Assembly: GCA_021773075.1 (NCBI GenBank)
Contig: JAJFKT010000014.1
Span: 62,001-126,000 of the forward strand
From: Woeseiaceae bacterium
GTDB taxonomy: Bacteria; Pseudomonadota; Gammaproteobacteria; Steroidobacterales; Woeseiaceae
Reading direction: 5' to 3'
Length of the DNA stretch: 64,000 nucleotides
Made by a program: the position numbers and the translations under genes. Shown one piece after another: positions 1 through 8,688 of this stretch. Each line of letters starts with the position of its first letter. Position 1 is the first letter of the stretch. The notes under the pieces are model-generated. The model was given only the letters and a program-made list of their open reading frames with translations. It did no database searches and was not told the origin of the DNA.

Positions 1-1
1 G

Positions 2-283
2 CCGGTCAGGTTGGGGCCTGTCGAATTCGAACTCGGCGTCATTGCAGGTACCGGCACCATTAACATTTTCACCTCTGCCATGCTGCCCAACCCGGACGAC
101 GGTAAGGTCTCTGTCGCGAGCACCAGGATTGAGGGCATGAATGACTTTCTGATCGTCGGCAATTCGCACCGCTATATTGCTCGCAGCGATATCGTGTTCA
201 GAAATACCGAGTCGTTTCTCCGCGACGGCACATTTCTGGCCGCAGACAAAGCAGCGGCAGACAAAGAGGTCGAGGGCGAGTAG
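2..283 (+). CDS. alpha/beta hydrolase, C-terminal part (5' end outside window)
   Basis: The open frame runs in from the left edge and ends with TAG at 281-283, so only about 93 C-terminal residues are visible. The stretch 'PDDGKVSVAST' followed by 'EGMNDFLIVGNSH' is typical of the end of PGAP1/lipase-like alpha/beta hydrolases. In that family the Asp of the DDG-type loop and the His of the last loop complete a Ser-Asp-His triad; the nucleophile elbow is not in view. The last residues (Ala/Lys/Glu-rich) are probably a disordered tail. It converges on creD with a 3-base gap. Family assignment is moderate because the catalytic serine cannot be checked. Confidence 0.7.
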   Translation, partial: PVRLGPVEFELGVIAGTGTINIFTSAMLPNPDDGKVSVASTRIEGMNDFLIVGNSHRYIARSDIVFRNTESFLRDGTFLAADKAAADKEVEGE

Positions 284-286
284 TCA

Positions 287-1630
287 TCATTCCTTTTCCA
301 CGACCGTTTCGGCTGCCGTGTACCAGTCAATTTTGCGAGTGAGATACATGACGGCACCGAGAATTACCCAGAGACCGATGGACCCGGCAAGCAGCGCAAA
401 GCTCTCTGCCATTAGCGTCAGGTAAAGAAACCCGTATAGACCAGACAATACGGCGACCATTACTAAGGCGCGCAGTTTTGTCGCAAGCACAGTCGCGCTG
501 TAGCCGATAATGAGTGCTGCAGAAGCCGATGAACTGGCAATATAGGCCAGACCAAATCCAATGTGTTCGGCAAGCGATAGCAACAATAGATAGAACAACG
601 AGTTCGCCAGACCTACCAGTAAGTATTGCAGCGGATGCAAGCGAACTTTGGCCACCGTTTCCATCAGAAAATAGCTTATGAACGTCAGTCCGATAAACAT
701 AACCGCGTATTTTAGCGCTCTATCCATTTGTTGATACAAGCCGATCGGCATCATGAAGCGGACGCCGAAGATTCCGTTGGAATTCATTGCAGGCGTTGCC
801 GTGCCCTCGATCCAGGTCGGCGGGAGATTTCGGCCGATGCTGGTTGATTTCCAAGTCGCATCGAACCCGGACTGGGTCACCTCGCGCTCGGTCGGCAGGC
901 GGCGGCCGGAAAAACTGGGCGACGACCAGTTTGCGGCTGTACTGACTTCCGAGCGCTCTGCCAGAGGCACAAACTGCAGAGAATCCGTACCATTGAACGA
1001 CAGTCGAATATTCGCGCTAAGGGATTTTGAGTCTGCAAGCCGTTGCAAAAACGGCCCGATATTTGTAGTCAGCACTTGCGGCAGACCGGATACCTGATGA
1101 GACGTACCCGCAAACTCTGCCTGATCATTAGCAATCTTAGCGCTTGGCGTTTCATTCATCGCCGCGAGATCCGTCATACCGACAAGCAGCTCCGCCTTTG
1201 GCCAGAGAAATGAATCCGGATCCAGTCCCAGCATCTCAAAGCGGGTCAAGTCGAATCGCACTTTTAGATCTAAGTCTGTTTGATAGACAGGCACCTCGTG
1301 AATACCGCGATACCGCATCTCGACATTAACCTCTGCAGTACCCTCCAGATCGTCGGCAACAAGAAGTGCATATCGTTCTATCGTGTAAATCTCGCCATGC
1401 GCATTCGTGGTTTCGCTGCTGAATGGAACTCGCAGCAGGGGCCCGGCAATAGTCTGGGAACCACCCCAGGATTGACGAATGTCAGCCACCGCCTCAGACG
1501 CTACATTGATACGGTCGTAGACTACGCTCTTGACCATGCTGACCGGAATCAGCAAGACCAGAATGAGCAAACCGATGGATGCTACTTTGACCGTCGCCGA
1601 GCGGCGATTGGAATCGAAGGAAATATTCAC
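287..1630 (-). CDS. creD: CreD family inner-membrane protein
   Basis: A 447-residue protein close to the usual CreD length of about 450. It has one N-terminal membrane helix (about residues 10-32), a large periplasmic region carrying the family hallmark 'WGGSQTIAGPLLRVP', and a C-terminal bundle of about six helices beginning near 'ALKYAVMFIGLTF', with the conserved 'LHPLQYLLVG' segment. CreD is linked to envelope integrity and, in some bacteria, to beta-lactam response; its biochemical role is unknown. I place the start at the GTG at 1630 because GGAG lies seven bases upstream; the frame is open further upstream to a TTG at 1669. No creB/creC two-component genes are adjacent, so regulation cannot be inferred. 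Confidence 0.9.
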   Translation of the reverse strand: MNISFDSNRRSATVKVASIGLLILVLLIPVSMVKSVVYDRINVASEAVADIRQSWGGSQTIAGPLLRVPFSSETTNAHGEIYTIERYALLVADDLEGTAEVNVEMRYRGIHEVPVYQTDLDLKVRFDLTRFEMLGLDPDSFLWPKAELLVGMTDLAAMNETPSAKIANDQAEFAGTSHQVSGLPQVLTTNIGPFLQRLADSKSLSANIRLSFNGTDSLQFVPLAERSEVSTAANWSSPSFSGRRLPTEREVTQSGFDATWKSTSIGRNLPPTWIEGTATPAMNSNGIFGVRFMMPIGLYQQMDRALKYAVMFIGLTFISYFLMETVAKVRLHPLQYLLVGLANSLFYLLLLSLAEHIGFGLAYIASSSASAALIIGYSATVLATKLRALVMVAVLSGLYGFLYLTLMAESFALLAGSIGLWVILGAVMYLTRKIDWYTAAETVVEKE

Positions 1631-1723
1631 AAGGTGTCTCCGTTGAACTACGGAGATATCAACAATCAAATGTGCAGTAGCAATGACCAGAAAGTGGTCA
1701 ATTGTGGCAAGGGCGGATAATGC

Positions 1724-2197
1724 CTACTTGCAGAGCTCATCCTTTTTCAATTTAGTCTCGGCGAGCGTCGTCTTAGCGTCTTTTTTCGACAAGTACTCTC
1801 GTTCACCGTCTTCGTTCGTGCGATAAAGTTTTGGTGCATTCATGTAGGAGTCGTAGATTTCGGTCGCTTTCTTGCAGTAATGCGCTTCCACTTCTTCACG
1901 CTGTGTGCGTTCCTCCGGAGTCTCTCCGGGGAATGCGAAACCATCATCACTTTCATCCGCGCTCTTGCGGTCATCGAGCGTACCCTTGGACACCCATACC
2001 AGTTGCACCGCAACAGCGTCCTCGTGATCGGGCGTATCGCTATAGAATACCCTGCCCTCATCAACCCAGGTGAAAATTGAGGTCATGGTATCAACGAAGT
2101 GCGTATCACCACTCGCATCAACCCATTTCCAGACATCGGCCGAAGCCGTGCCACAGCAAAAAACCGACAGCACAATGAACAATCTTAAATACGACAT
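1724..2197 (-). CDS. DUF4124 domain-containing exported protein
   Basis: 157 residues with a clear signal peptide (residues 1-20, cleavage after 'GTASA'). The mature start 'DVWKWVDASGDTHF' matches the DUF4124 signature (Lys-Trp-Val-Asp, then a His/Phe strand), and a second similar strand pair, 'FTWVDEGRVFYSDTP', follows. The rest is charged and probably helical, ending in Lys-rich segments with two cysteines (one in 'HYCKKA', one at the penultimate position). AGGAG precedes the ATG with good spacing. DUF4124 proteins are periplasmic and of unknown function. It sits alone between creD and the S74-chaperone gene, so context gives no role. Confidence 0.75.
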   Translation of the reverse strand: MSYLRLFIVLSVFCCGTASADVWKWVDASGDTHFVDTMTSIFTWVDEGRVFYSDTPDHEDAVAVQLVWVSKGTLDDRKSADESDDGFAFPGETPEERTQREEVEAHYCKKATEIYDSYMNAPKLYRTNEDGEREYLSKKDAKTTLAETKLKKDELCK

Positions 2198-2280
2198 TTG
2201 AGCTCCTGTAGGTCGCCAGTATGGTCAATAAGGCCCACAAAACCTTTGACTGGCGTCACAAATACCAAAATGTCGCGCGA

Positions 2281-3402
2281 TTACATTGCGTCGAGTCGCG
2301 CTTCCAACTCTTTGATTTTATTCTGTTGTTCCTGAACTACGCGCGTCAGGACCGCGACGATATCCATCGTACTGAGTGCATCGCGACCCGATACTGCAAG
2401 CAGATCGGGAACGTCCTCGGCGATGAAGCCGACATATTGCTCACCGGCTTCAACGCGATAGTTGAATACCACCGGTTCGAGCGCCATCAATGCCGACCTT
2501 GCCTGCTCGACCGGCAACAACGAGATATTCTCCTTCTTCTCTCGTGAGCTGCTGTTCGTCCACGCACCGCCTGCCGTGACATGGGCACCGCTGGCCATCT
2601 GCAAAGGATATTCAGGACGTGAAACTGCAATCCCAACGTTGCCGTCGCGGTCTATCGTGATGCGGTCTTGCGATCCAGCGCCGATAGTCAGCGTACTTGC
2701 CCGGTTGTGCATTATGTAGCCGGTATCACCGGACGACTGGGTGATCATCAGCCCTGCGACACTGCTGTTTTGCTCGTGAATCTGAATACTGCCGTTAACT
2801 TCCAGGCGCTGTTGCGGCGCTGTGGTGCCAATTCCGACCATGTTGCCGTCATCAAATATTTGAGAGTTGCCGCCTTCCGCCCTATCTTTGAATTTCACCA
2901 GAAAGTTTCTTGAGCCTTTGAGTTTGATACTGTGTTTGTCGTTTTTTTCGACCTTAGTCACAATCGCCTCTTCAACGACTACCGCTTTCTCCGTTACGTC
3001 GACAGGCTCTTCGACAACTTCCTCGACAGTCTCTTCGACCGAGGCTTCGACCGAGGCTTCGACGACTTCTTCCACAACATTTTCTTCGACGACCTCCGCC
3101 TCTACCACTGCTTCTTCGACCGAGATTTCGACGACTTCTTCTACCAGGCTCTCGCCTGCAACAACTCGACTCCAGTCGGCACTGATAAAGCCGGTCGCAT
3201 CACCTTCCAACTGCACCTCGTACCAGCCGTCGATCGAACTGACAAGTTCGATCGATGAGCCTTGATCGAGTTTGCCGACAATGTCGGACGAAGCGTCCGG
3301 CGACAATCGAATATTGATGTTGTTTTCGACCTTGTCGATCGGTACTACGGAATCTGCCCAGCTGCACAAAGGCAATAAAAGAATCAAAATCCATTTATTC
3401 AT
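2281..3402 (-). CDS. secreted SH3-domain protein with C-terminal S74 intramolecular chaperone
   Basis: 373 residues from the ATG at 3402, chosen because GGGAG sits upstream and the next residues form a signal peptide ('MNKWILILLLPLCSWA'). Order of parts: bacterial SH3 domain (about residues 20-82, 'NINIRLSPDASSDIVGKL'), a Val/Glu-rich low-complexity stalk (86-135), a beta-helix/tail-fibre-like region ('MVGIGTTAPQQRLEVNG', 'IDRDGNVGI'), and a C-terminal peptidase S74 domain. The S74 start 'SSREKKENI' matches the self-cleaving signature S-x-R-x-x-K-E-N-I, whose Ser and Lys form the cleavage dyad in phage endosialidases. The protein ends in a coiled coil ('QEQQNKIKELEARL'). Known S74 domains trimerise a fibre and then cut themselves off; I infer a trimeric surface fibre. 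No phage genes surround it. Its binding target is unknown. Confidence 0.8.
   Translation of the reverse strand: MNKWILILLLPLCSWADSVVPIDKVENNINIRLSPDASSDIVGKLDQGSSIELVSSIDGWYEVQLEGDATGFISADWSRVVAGESLVEEVVEISVEEAVVEAEVVEENVVEEVVEASVEASVEETVEEVVEEPVDVTEKAVVVEEAIVTKVEKNDKHSIKLKGSRNFLVKFKDRAEGGNSQIFDDGNMVGIGTTAPQQRLEVNGSIQIHEQNSSVAGLMITQSSGDTGYIMHNRASTLTIGAGSQDRITIDRDGNVGIAVSRPEYPLQMASGAHVTAGGAWTNSSSREKKENISLLPVEQARSALMALEPVVFNYRVEAGEQYVGFIAEDVPDLLAVSGRDALSTMDIVAVLTRVVQEQQNKIKELEARLDAM
2998..3147 (-). repeat. Val/Glu-rich codon repeat inside the S74 protein gene
   Basis: In the minus-strand reading this stretch encodes about 50 residues made almost only of Val, Glu, Ala and Ser, with units such as 'VEEVVE' and 'VEASVEAS'. 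At the DNA level it holds short direct repeats of gaggcttcgacc-type units. It is coding and in frame, so it is probably an extended or coiled-coil stalk between the SH3 domain and the fibre. Such a repeat could change length by slippage. Confidence 0.75.
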
Positions 3403-3559
3403 GTTTGTCTCCCGGTTTTTGCACAACAGTAGCCTGCATACTCGGATAGTAGCACTGACGTGCGTTGTGCTAACCGCCAAACCATGTCTCTATTAGCCGA
3501 CAATATTCACCACACTTAGCGCGAATATTAACGCCCTTATTTCGCAAACGAGTCGACGC

Positions 3560-5440
3560 TTACTCTGCTGCCCGTTGAAGCGCCCGCTCGATGTAGTTAA
3601 CAGTAAGCGGATGATATCCATCACGCCCTTTGTCAAAAAGTTCCGCCGCTAAATCCGCATCGTGGCCGTTCGCAGCCAGGGCGCCGTAGATCGGTGTTAC
3701 CAGTCGTGCCCTGCCGTAGTGAGTCAGGTGTGCTTCCAGGCGCTGGTAGGCCGGTTCGAAGCGTCGCGTCGCAACCTGAATAAACCAGGTTCGGGCGATT
3801 TCTGCATTGCCTGTATCACTAAGCCCCAAGCCAGCGTCGAGCTGTTGCAGCTTTTCCTGCGCGAGGTCATCCGGGAGGCTGTTGATGAAGTGGATCAGGG
3901 CCTGTGGACTCCATTGCGCCACCGGAACATCCTCTAGCGACGCTTCGCCGAGCGCCCACGCCGTTGCCAGCTCGGCCGCATTACTCAGCGTTTTTGACGA
4001 AGGTATCGGCGCATTATCCGGTAAGCCCGGTTGATACATCCATACCTCAACCTGTTCGCGAGTGACCGTGTTCGGATTTGGGTCCAACAAGTACTCTTCG
4101 AGGTAATCTACAAACTCCTCTGTAGTAATAGTCTTGAAGGCAAATGCTTCGAAATACGCGAATAGAAACTCGTCAAACTTCTCCCTTCCAAACTGGTTCT
4201 CAAGATACTGCAAAAATAATTGTCCCTTATGGTAGTGAATGGTCCCTTGCACATCGTCCGCATCACCGGACTCCAGTCTTGGCGCCAGCCATTGGCGCTC
4301 GAGCGGAACAACGTCGAAATTACCGAGTAGCTCTTCGTAAGCAAGAACACGCTCTTCATCAACTCGATCCTTGTCGTAGATAATCTCCATGAGACGCGAT
4401 TCGAGGTAACTGGTCATTCCTTCATTCAACCAGCCATCGCGCCAGGTCGCATTGGTTACAAGATTGCCTGACCACGAGTGCGCCAACTCATGCGCGACCA
4501 CCGACACCAGGCTGCGGTCACCTGCCAGCAGACTGGGCGTCAGAAATGACAAGCGCGGGTTCTCCATGCCACCAAAAGGAAAGCTTGGCGGCAAAACCAG
4601 CAAGTCGTAGCGGCCCCATTGGTAGGGACCAAACTGTTCTTCGGCGACATCCAACATATCCTGAGTGTTGGCGAACTCGTACGCAGACGCGTCAAGTAAT
4701 TCCGGTTCTGTGTAAACGCCTGTGTCCTCGCCAAGCGGAGCGAAATACAAATTGCCGACCGCAATAGCGAGCAGGTACGCGGGTATCGGTTGTGGCATAT
4801 CAAATCGATAGACACCTTGACGAGGCGTCAATGGATCGTTGTTTGCGCTCATGACCGCCAGTAATTCTGGTGGCGTTCGAATTACGGCTTCATAGGTAAT
4901 TCGAACCGCGGGGGTATCCTGCAGGGGCACCCAACTACGTGCGTGAATCGACTGTGACTGGGAAAACATCATCGGGTGCTTTCCGCCAGCTGTCAGCTCG
5001 GGCGGCAACCATTGCAGCGCCGATGCACCCGGGCTGGTCTCGTACTCAATACCAAGGACTATTTCGGAATCCATGTCGACGCCAGCCGGAACTTTGATAT
5101 GTAACGCCGTGCCTTTTACATCATCCGCTTCGCTGAGCGTAAAGTCGCCAACTTCAGTTGCGCCGTCGGCTATGTAAAAAATAGCGCTTTGGACCGTGAT
5201 GTCGCGAGTATCCAGAACGATCAATTCGGCTGACGAATCCAAGGCGTCAAGATGTAGTACGACGCTGCCGCGCAGTGTTCGCGATTCGAAGTCGACGTCG
5301 AGATCCAGCGCAATATGGCGCGTGAAAAACTGATCAGTATTTGCGTAGGAAAAATAGTCATGTGCCGGGTCGTAGCTGTCCTTTTCAGCACATGAGATCA
5401 AGACCATAGAACACATGAGAACTGATATTTTGCGTAGCAT
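3560..5440 (-). CDS. M1 family metallopeptidase, leukotriene-A4-hydrolase-like lipoprotein
   Basis: 626 residues, matching the LTA4H/aminopeptidase class of M1. A lipoprotein signal ends in the lipobox L-I-S-C with Cys17, so the enzyme is probably anchored in the envelope. An N-terminal beta-sandwich precedes the exopeptidase motif 'FGGMENP' (about 289-295) and the zinc site H317-E318-x-x-H321 with E340 18 residues further ('HELAHSW...WLNEG'). A Tyr in 'IHYHKGQLFLQYLE' fits the transition-state tyrosine. The C-terminal helical repeat domain is present. M1 enzymes remove N-terminal residues from peptides; the LTA4H subgroup often prefers Arg or tripeptides. Epoxide hydrolase activity is not implied. 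The upstream HupE-like gene is divergent. Confidence 0.92.
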   Translation of the reverse strand: MLRKISVLMCSMVLISCAEKDSYDPAHDYFSYANTDQFFTRHIALDLDVDFESRTLRGSVVLHLDALDSSAELIVLDTRDITVQSAIFYIADGATEVGDFTLSEADDVKGTALHIKVPAGVDMDSEIVLGIEYETSPGASALQWLPPELTAGGKHPMMFSQSQSIHARSWVPLQDTPAVRITYEAVIRTPPELLAVMSANNDPLTPRQGVYRFDMPQPIPAYLLAIAVGNLYFAPLGEDTGVYTEPELLDASAYEFANTQDMLDVAEEQFGPYQWGRYDLLVLPPSFPFGGMENPRLSFLTPSLLAGDRSLVSVVAHELAHSWSGNLVTNATWRDGWLNEGMTSYLESRLMEIIYDKDRVDEERVLAYEELLGNFDVVPLERQWLAPRLESGDADDVQGTIHYHKGQLFLQYLENQFGREKFDEFLFAYFEAFAFKTITTEEFVDYLEEYLLDPNPNTVTREQVEVWMYQPGLPDNAPIPSSKTLSNAAELATAWALGEASLEDVPVAQWSPQALIHFINSLPDDLAQEKLQQLDAGLGLSDTGNAEIARTWFIQVATRRFEPAYQRLEAHLTHYGRARLVTPIYGALAANGHDADLAAELFDKGRDGYHPLTVNYIERALQRAAE

Positions 5441-5531
5441 GGAGAAACTCCCTTTAAATTTATTTAGCAGCTTGCTGTGCGCCTTTCCAATAGTATGTCG
5501 AATTCACCGAGGTTTTCGTCACTAATTCTAA

Positions 5532-6335
5532 ATGCCAAAAAACCGTCATATTGTTTCGCGCGCCGTTGTAACGTCGCTCGCCCTTCTGATCGCCGTAGGC
5601 GTTCTGGCACATCCCGAAGATGAGTTTTGTACGCCGGGAGAAGACAGCATGGATCCGGCGCTTTGTGCAGCGCTTGCGGAACTCGACAGCAAAGAGGGCG
5701 CTATACAACAATCAGGTACGCCCTCCGCCCTCGACGAACTGGGTGCGCAACGTAGCATTGGATCAACCGCTGCCCTCTACGTGTCGATTGGCGTGCAGCA
5801 TATCCTCCCCGATGGGCTCGATCATATTTTGTTTGTACTCGCGATATTTCTGGCGTCGATTCGATTCCGCGCATTGATAATTCAAGTTTCGGCATTCACC
5901 GTTGCACACACGGCAACCCTCGCACTTGCCGCGAGTGGTGTCATTGCGCCCGCCTCCTCTATCGTTGAACCACTGATCGCCATTACTATCGCTTTCGTCG
6001 CCATCGAGAACCTGTTTTTTAAAGATATGAGCAAATGGCGCCCCGCCATTGTTTTTGGCTTCGGGCTCATTCACGGTCTGGGTTTTGCCGGATTCTTCGG
6101 CGAACTCGGACTACCGCCCGGTCAGTTTTGGAGTGCCTTGATCAGTTTTAATGTCGGTGTCGAAATTGGCCAGCTGCTAATTATCGTCGCGGCGGCCACT
6201 CTCGGTATTCTGTTGCGAAGAACGCTAGCCGATCCGACCGGGGCCCGACAGTACAGACGATTTGTCGTACTGCCAGGCTCGGCTTTAATCGGACTGGTTG
6301 GCTGTTGGTGGGCCGTCGAACGGCTTATTCCGTAA
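5532..6335 (+). CDS. HupE/UreJ family membrane protein
   Basis: 267 residues. An N-terminal signal segment (about 8-26) leads to a short extracytoplasmic part with two cysteines ('EFCTPGED', 'ALCAAL'), followed by about six membrane helices. The hallmark motifs are 'HILPDGLDHILFVLAIF', 'HTATLALAA', 'HGLGFAGFFGELGLP' and 'FNVGVEIGQL', rich in His, Asp and Glu inside the membrane. HupE and UreJ relatives are proposed metal (Ni) permeases, but this HupE/UreJ_2 subgroup occurs widely without hydrogenase or urease, as here. Metal transport is therefore an inference. Its last 11 bases overlap the 3' end of the convergent M3 peptidase gene. Confidence 0.85.
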   Translation: MPKNRHIVSRAVVTSLALLIAVGVLAHPEDEFCTPGEDSMDPALCAALAELDSKEGAIQQSGTPSALDELGAQRSIGSTAALYVSIGVQHILPDGLDHILFVLAIFLASIRFRALIIQVSAFTVAHTATLALAASGVIAPASSIVEPLIAITIAFVAIENLFFKDMSKWRPAIVFGFGLIHGLGFAGFFGELGLPPGQFWSALISFNVGVEIGQLLIIVAAATLGILLRRTLADPTGARQYRRFVVLPGSALIGLVGCWWAVERLIP

Positions 6336-8484
6336 CGTCAAACCCGCGGCCTTCCAGCAAAGGCTCAATGCTTGGATCCTGCCCACGGAAGTTGCGATAC
6401 AACTCATCTGCTTCGCGTAAGCCACCAGACTCGTATACCCACTCCTTGAGACGTGCAGCTGTTGCAGGATCAAAGATATTTTCAGCCTGTTTGAACGCTT
6501 CGAATCCATCCGCGTCGAGAATTTCCGACCACAAGTAAGCGTAGTAGCCAGCAGAGTATCCGCCTGCGAAAATATGGCTGAAGTACTGCGATCGATAACG
6601 GGGCTCGATCTCGTCGATCAATCCGTATTCGCGCAGTACCTTTTCTTCGAAAGCGCGCGCGTCGGTCAGGCTAGCCGCTTCGGCCGAGCTTAGCGAATGC
6701 CAGCGCAAATCCAGCAGTGACGCCGCAATGTATTCCGTGGTGCTGAATCCATTGTTGAAATTGCCCGCGACTCGCATCCGCTCAACAAGCTCCTGCGGAA
6801 TAACGTCACCTGATTTGTAGTGCCGTGCAAAAATTTCAAGCATCTCCGGCTCCGCCGCCCAATGCTCAAGTATTTGTGCCGGGAATTCCGTGTAATCACG
6901 TGGACCACCACTCGTACCAGCGAAGGTCGGGTAATTGATCTTCGTCATCAGACCGTGCAGACCGTGACCAAATTCGTGGAACAGCGTTTCGACATCGCTG
7001 AAACGCATGAGCGTCGGTTCGCCCTCTGGCGGCGTCGGCAAGTTCAGGTTATTCGTAATGAGGGGTCTCACTGACTCACCGTGAATATTCGAAGCCATTC
7101 GGTAACTGCTCATCCACGCACCGCCACGCTTCGAATCACGTGCGTACATGTCGGTCATGAACAGGCCCAAATGATTACCGTCAGCGTCTTTCACATCGAA
7201 GGATTTCACAACGGGGTTCCAGCCGACTACATCAGCTTCTTCGAAGGTGACACCGAATAAACGATTCGCCATTTCGAAGGCACCGGTCCTGACTTTGTCG
7301 AGCTCAAAATACGGCTTGAGCTCATTCTCGTCGAGATCGAATCGCGCTTTGCGAACCTTCTCGGCGTAATGCCACCAATCATGTCCCGCCATTTTGAATT
7401 CATCACCAACCATCGCCTGCATATCCGCCAGCTCATATTTGGCGCGTGCCAGACCGGGCCGCCATACTCTCAGCAAGAACTCTTCAGCCGCCGCTGGCGT
7501 TTTGGCCATGCGTGTTTCCAGCTGAAAGTGTGCATGCGACTTGTAGCCCATTAGTTCAGCCCGCTTGGCACGCAGCTGTGCAACTCGGATGGCTAACGGA
7601 CCGTTGTCGTTTTCGCCCGACGATGCACGCAAACGGTAGCCGTTAAACAGTTGCTCTCGAAGCTCACGAATTTCGGATTGCACCATAAAGGTCTCGTACG
7701 CAGATCGATTGAGGCCAATGACCCAGGCACCCGCTTCTTCGTCCCACGCCGATGCCTTGAAGTCGTCGCTCAAACCTGCCGTTTGTGCTTCGTCCTTTAT
7801 TTCCAGCGTAAAACCTTTAGTACCCGCCAGGAGGTTCAGACCGAACTTTGTCGTCAACTCAGACAACTCCGCATTGATTTCCGTGATTTGATCTTTAGCG
7901 TCAGGCGACAGTGCCGCGCCCGAGCGGATAAAACCGCGATGCGTCAGTTCCAGCAATCTCGCGTCCTGCTCACTGAGACCGAGATCGTCTTTTTGTGCGT
8001 AGATAGCCTGTACGCGGTGAAACAAGTCAGGATTCAAGCTGATCGCGTCATACTCTCTCGACAACATCGGCGAGACGGCCGTTTGCAGCTTCTGCAGTTC
8101 GTCGTTGAGCTCGGTCCCGGTAATGTTGAAGAATGTGCGTGAGACACGCGTCAATAATGCACCGGACTTCTCCATGGCGACGATCGTATTCTCGAATGTC
8201 GGTGCCTCAGCGTTTCCCACTATCGCAGCAATATCGACGCGCATTTCGAGGATACCCTGCTTGAATGCCGGCATGTAATGCGCTTCGCCTATCTCCCGGA
8301 ATGGCGGTACCCCGTAGGGCGTGTCCCAATTTTCGATAAATGGGTTCCCGGCCAGTTCAGCCTCGCTCACCGTGATGGCATCGGCCACATTAGTCGCCTC
8401 CGACTGGCCGGCCTGGTCACCGCCTCCGCAGGCTGAAACTGCGGTGGCAGACAGACATACCAATAATAAACCATTGATTTTCAT
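6325..8484 (-). CDS. dcp: M3 family metallopeptidase, Dcp-like lipoprotein
   Basis: 719 residues, typical for peptidyl-dipeptidase Dcp (about 680-720). The signal peptide ends in lipobox V-S-A-C (Cys19), giving an envelope-anchored enzyme, whereas E. coli Dcp is soluble. The zinc site is H503-E504-x-x-H507 in 'FHEFGHGLHGL', with E533 in 'YTEFPAQ' as third ligand. The conserved C-terminal 'YSAGYYAYLWSE' supplies the substrate-binding tyrosines of the family. Dcp releases dipeptides from the C-terminus of short peptides, complementing the aminopeptidase encoded at 3560-5440. The two genes are separated by the convergent HupE-like gene, so this is not one operon. Confidence 0.92.
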   Translation of the reverse strand: MKINGLLLVCLSATAVSACGGGDQAGQSEATNVADAITVSEAELAGNPFIENWDTPYGVPPFREIGEAHYMPAFKQGILEMRVDIAAIVGNAEAPTFENTIVAMEKSGALLTRVSRTFFNITGTELNDELQKLQTAVSPMLSREYDAISLNPDLFHRVQAIYAQKDDLGLSEQDARLLELTHRGFIRSGAALSPDAKDQITEINAELSELTTKFGLNLLAGTKGFTLEIKDEAQTAGLSDDFKASAWDEEAGAWVIGLNRSAYETFMVQSEIRELREQLFNGYRLRASSGENDNGPLAIRVAQLRAKRAELMGYKSHAHFQLETRMAKTPAAAEEFLLRVWRPGLARAKYELADMQAMVGDEFKMAGHDWWHYAEKVRKARFDLDENELKPYFELDKVRTGAFEMANRLFGVTFEEADVVGWNPVVKSFDVKDADGNHLGLFMTDMYARDSKRGGAWMSSYRMASNIHGESVRPLITNNLNLPTPPEGEPTLMRFSDVETLFHEFGHGLHGLMTKINYPTFAGTSGGPRDYTEFPAQILEHWAAEPEMLEIFARHYKSGDVIPQELVERMRVAGNFNNGFSTTEYIAASLLDLRWHSLSSAEAASLTDARAFEEKVLREYGLIDEIEPRYRSQYFSHIFAGGYSAGYYAYLWSEILDADGFEAFKQAENIFDPATAARLKEWVYESGGLREADELYRNFRGQDPSIEPLLEGRGFDVTE

Positions 8485-8688
8485 AGATATTCTTGTCCCG
8501 CATAAAATTTGATTTCAATTGTATCTAATTACTCCCGAGAATGCCCGGCCCCCGTTGAGTGCCACGCATTGGGCATTTACGGCCGCGACAAGTTCCCTTG
8601 ATGAAATCCCCATTCAATTTTCGGTTAGCGCGTATATTTATGGCTGCCAATATCGGTATAAATAATCTCAACTTACGGAACATTAAAA

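Noticed and set aside
2990..3150. Tandem short repeats that might be a CRISPR or minisatellite
   Set aside because: The units are short, lack unique spacers and keep one frame coding for the Val/Glu stalk.
8540..8577. AATGCCC...GGGCATT inverted pair upstream of the prenyltransferase gene
   Set aside because: The stem is only seven bases with a long centre and no T-run or riboswitch-like conserved core.
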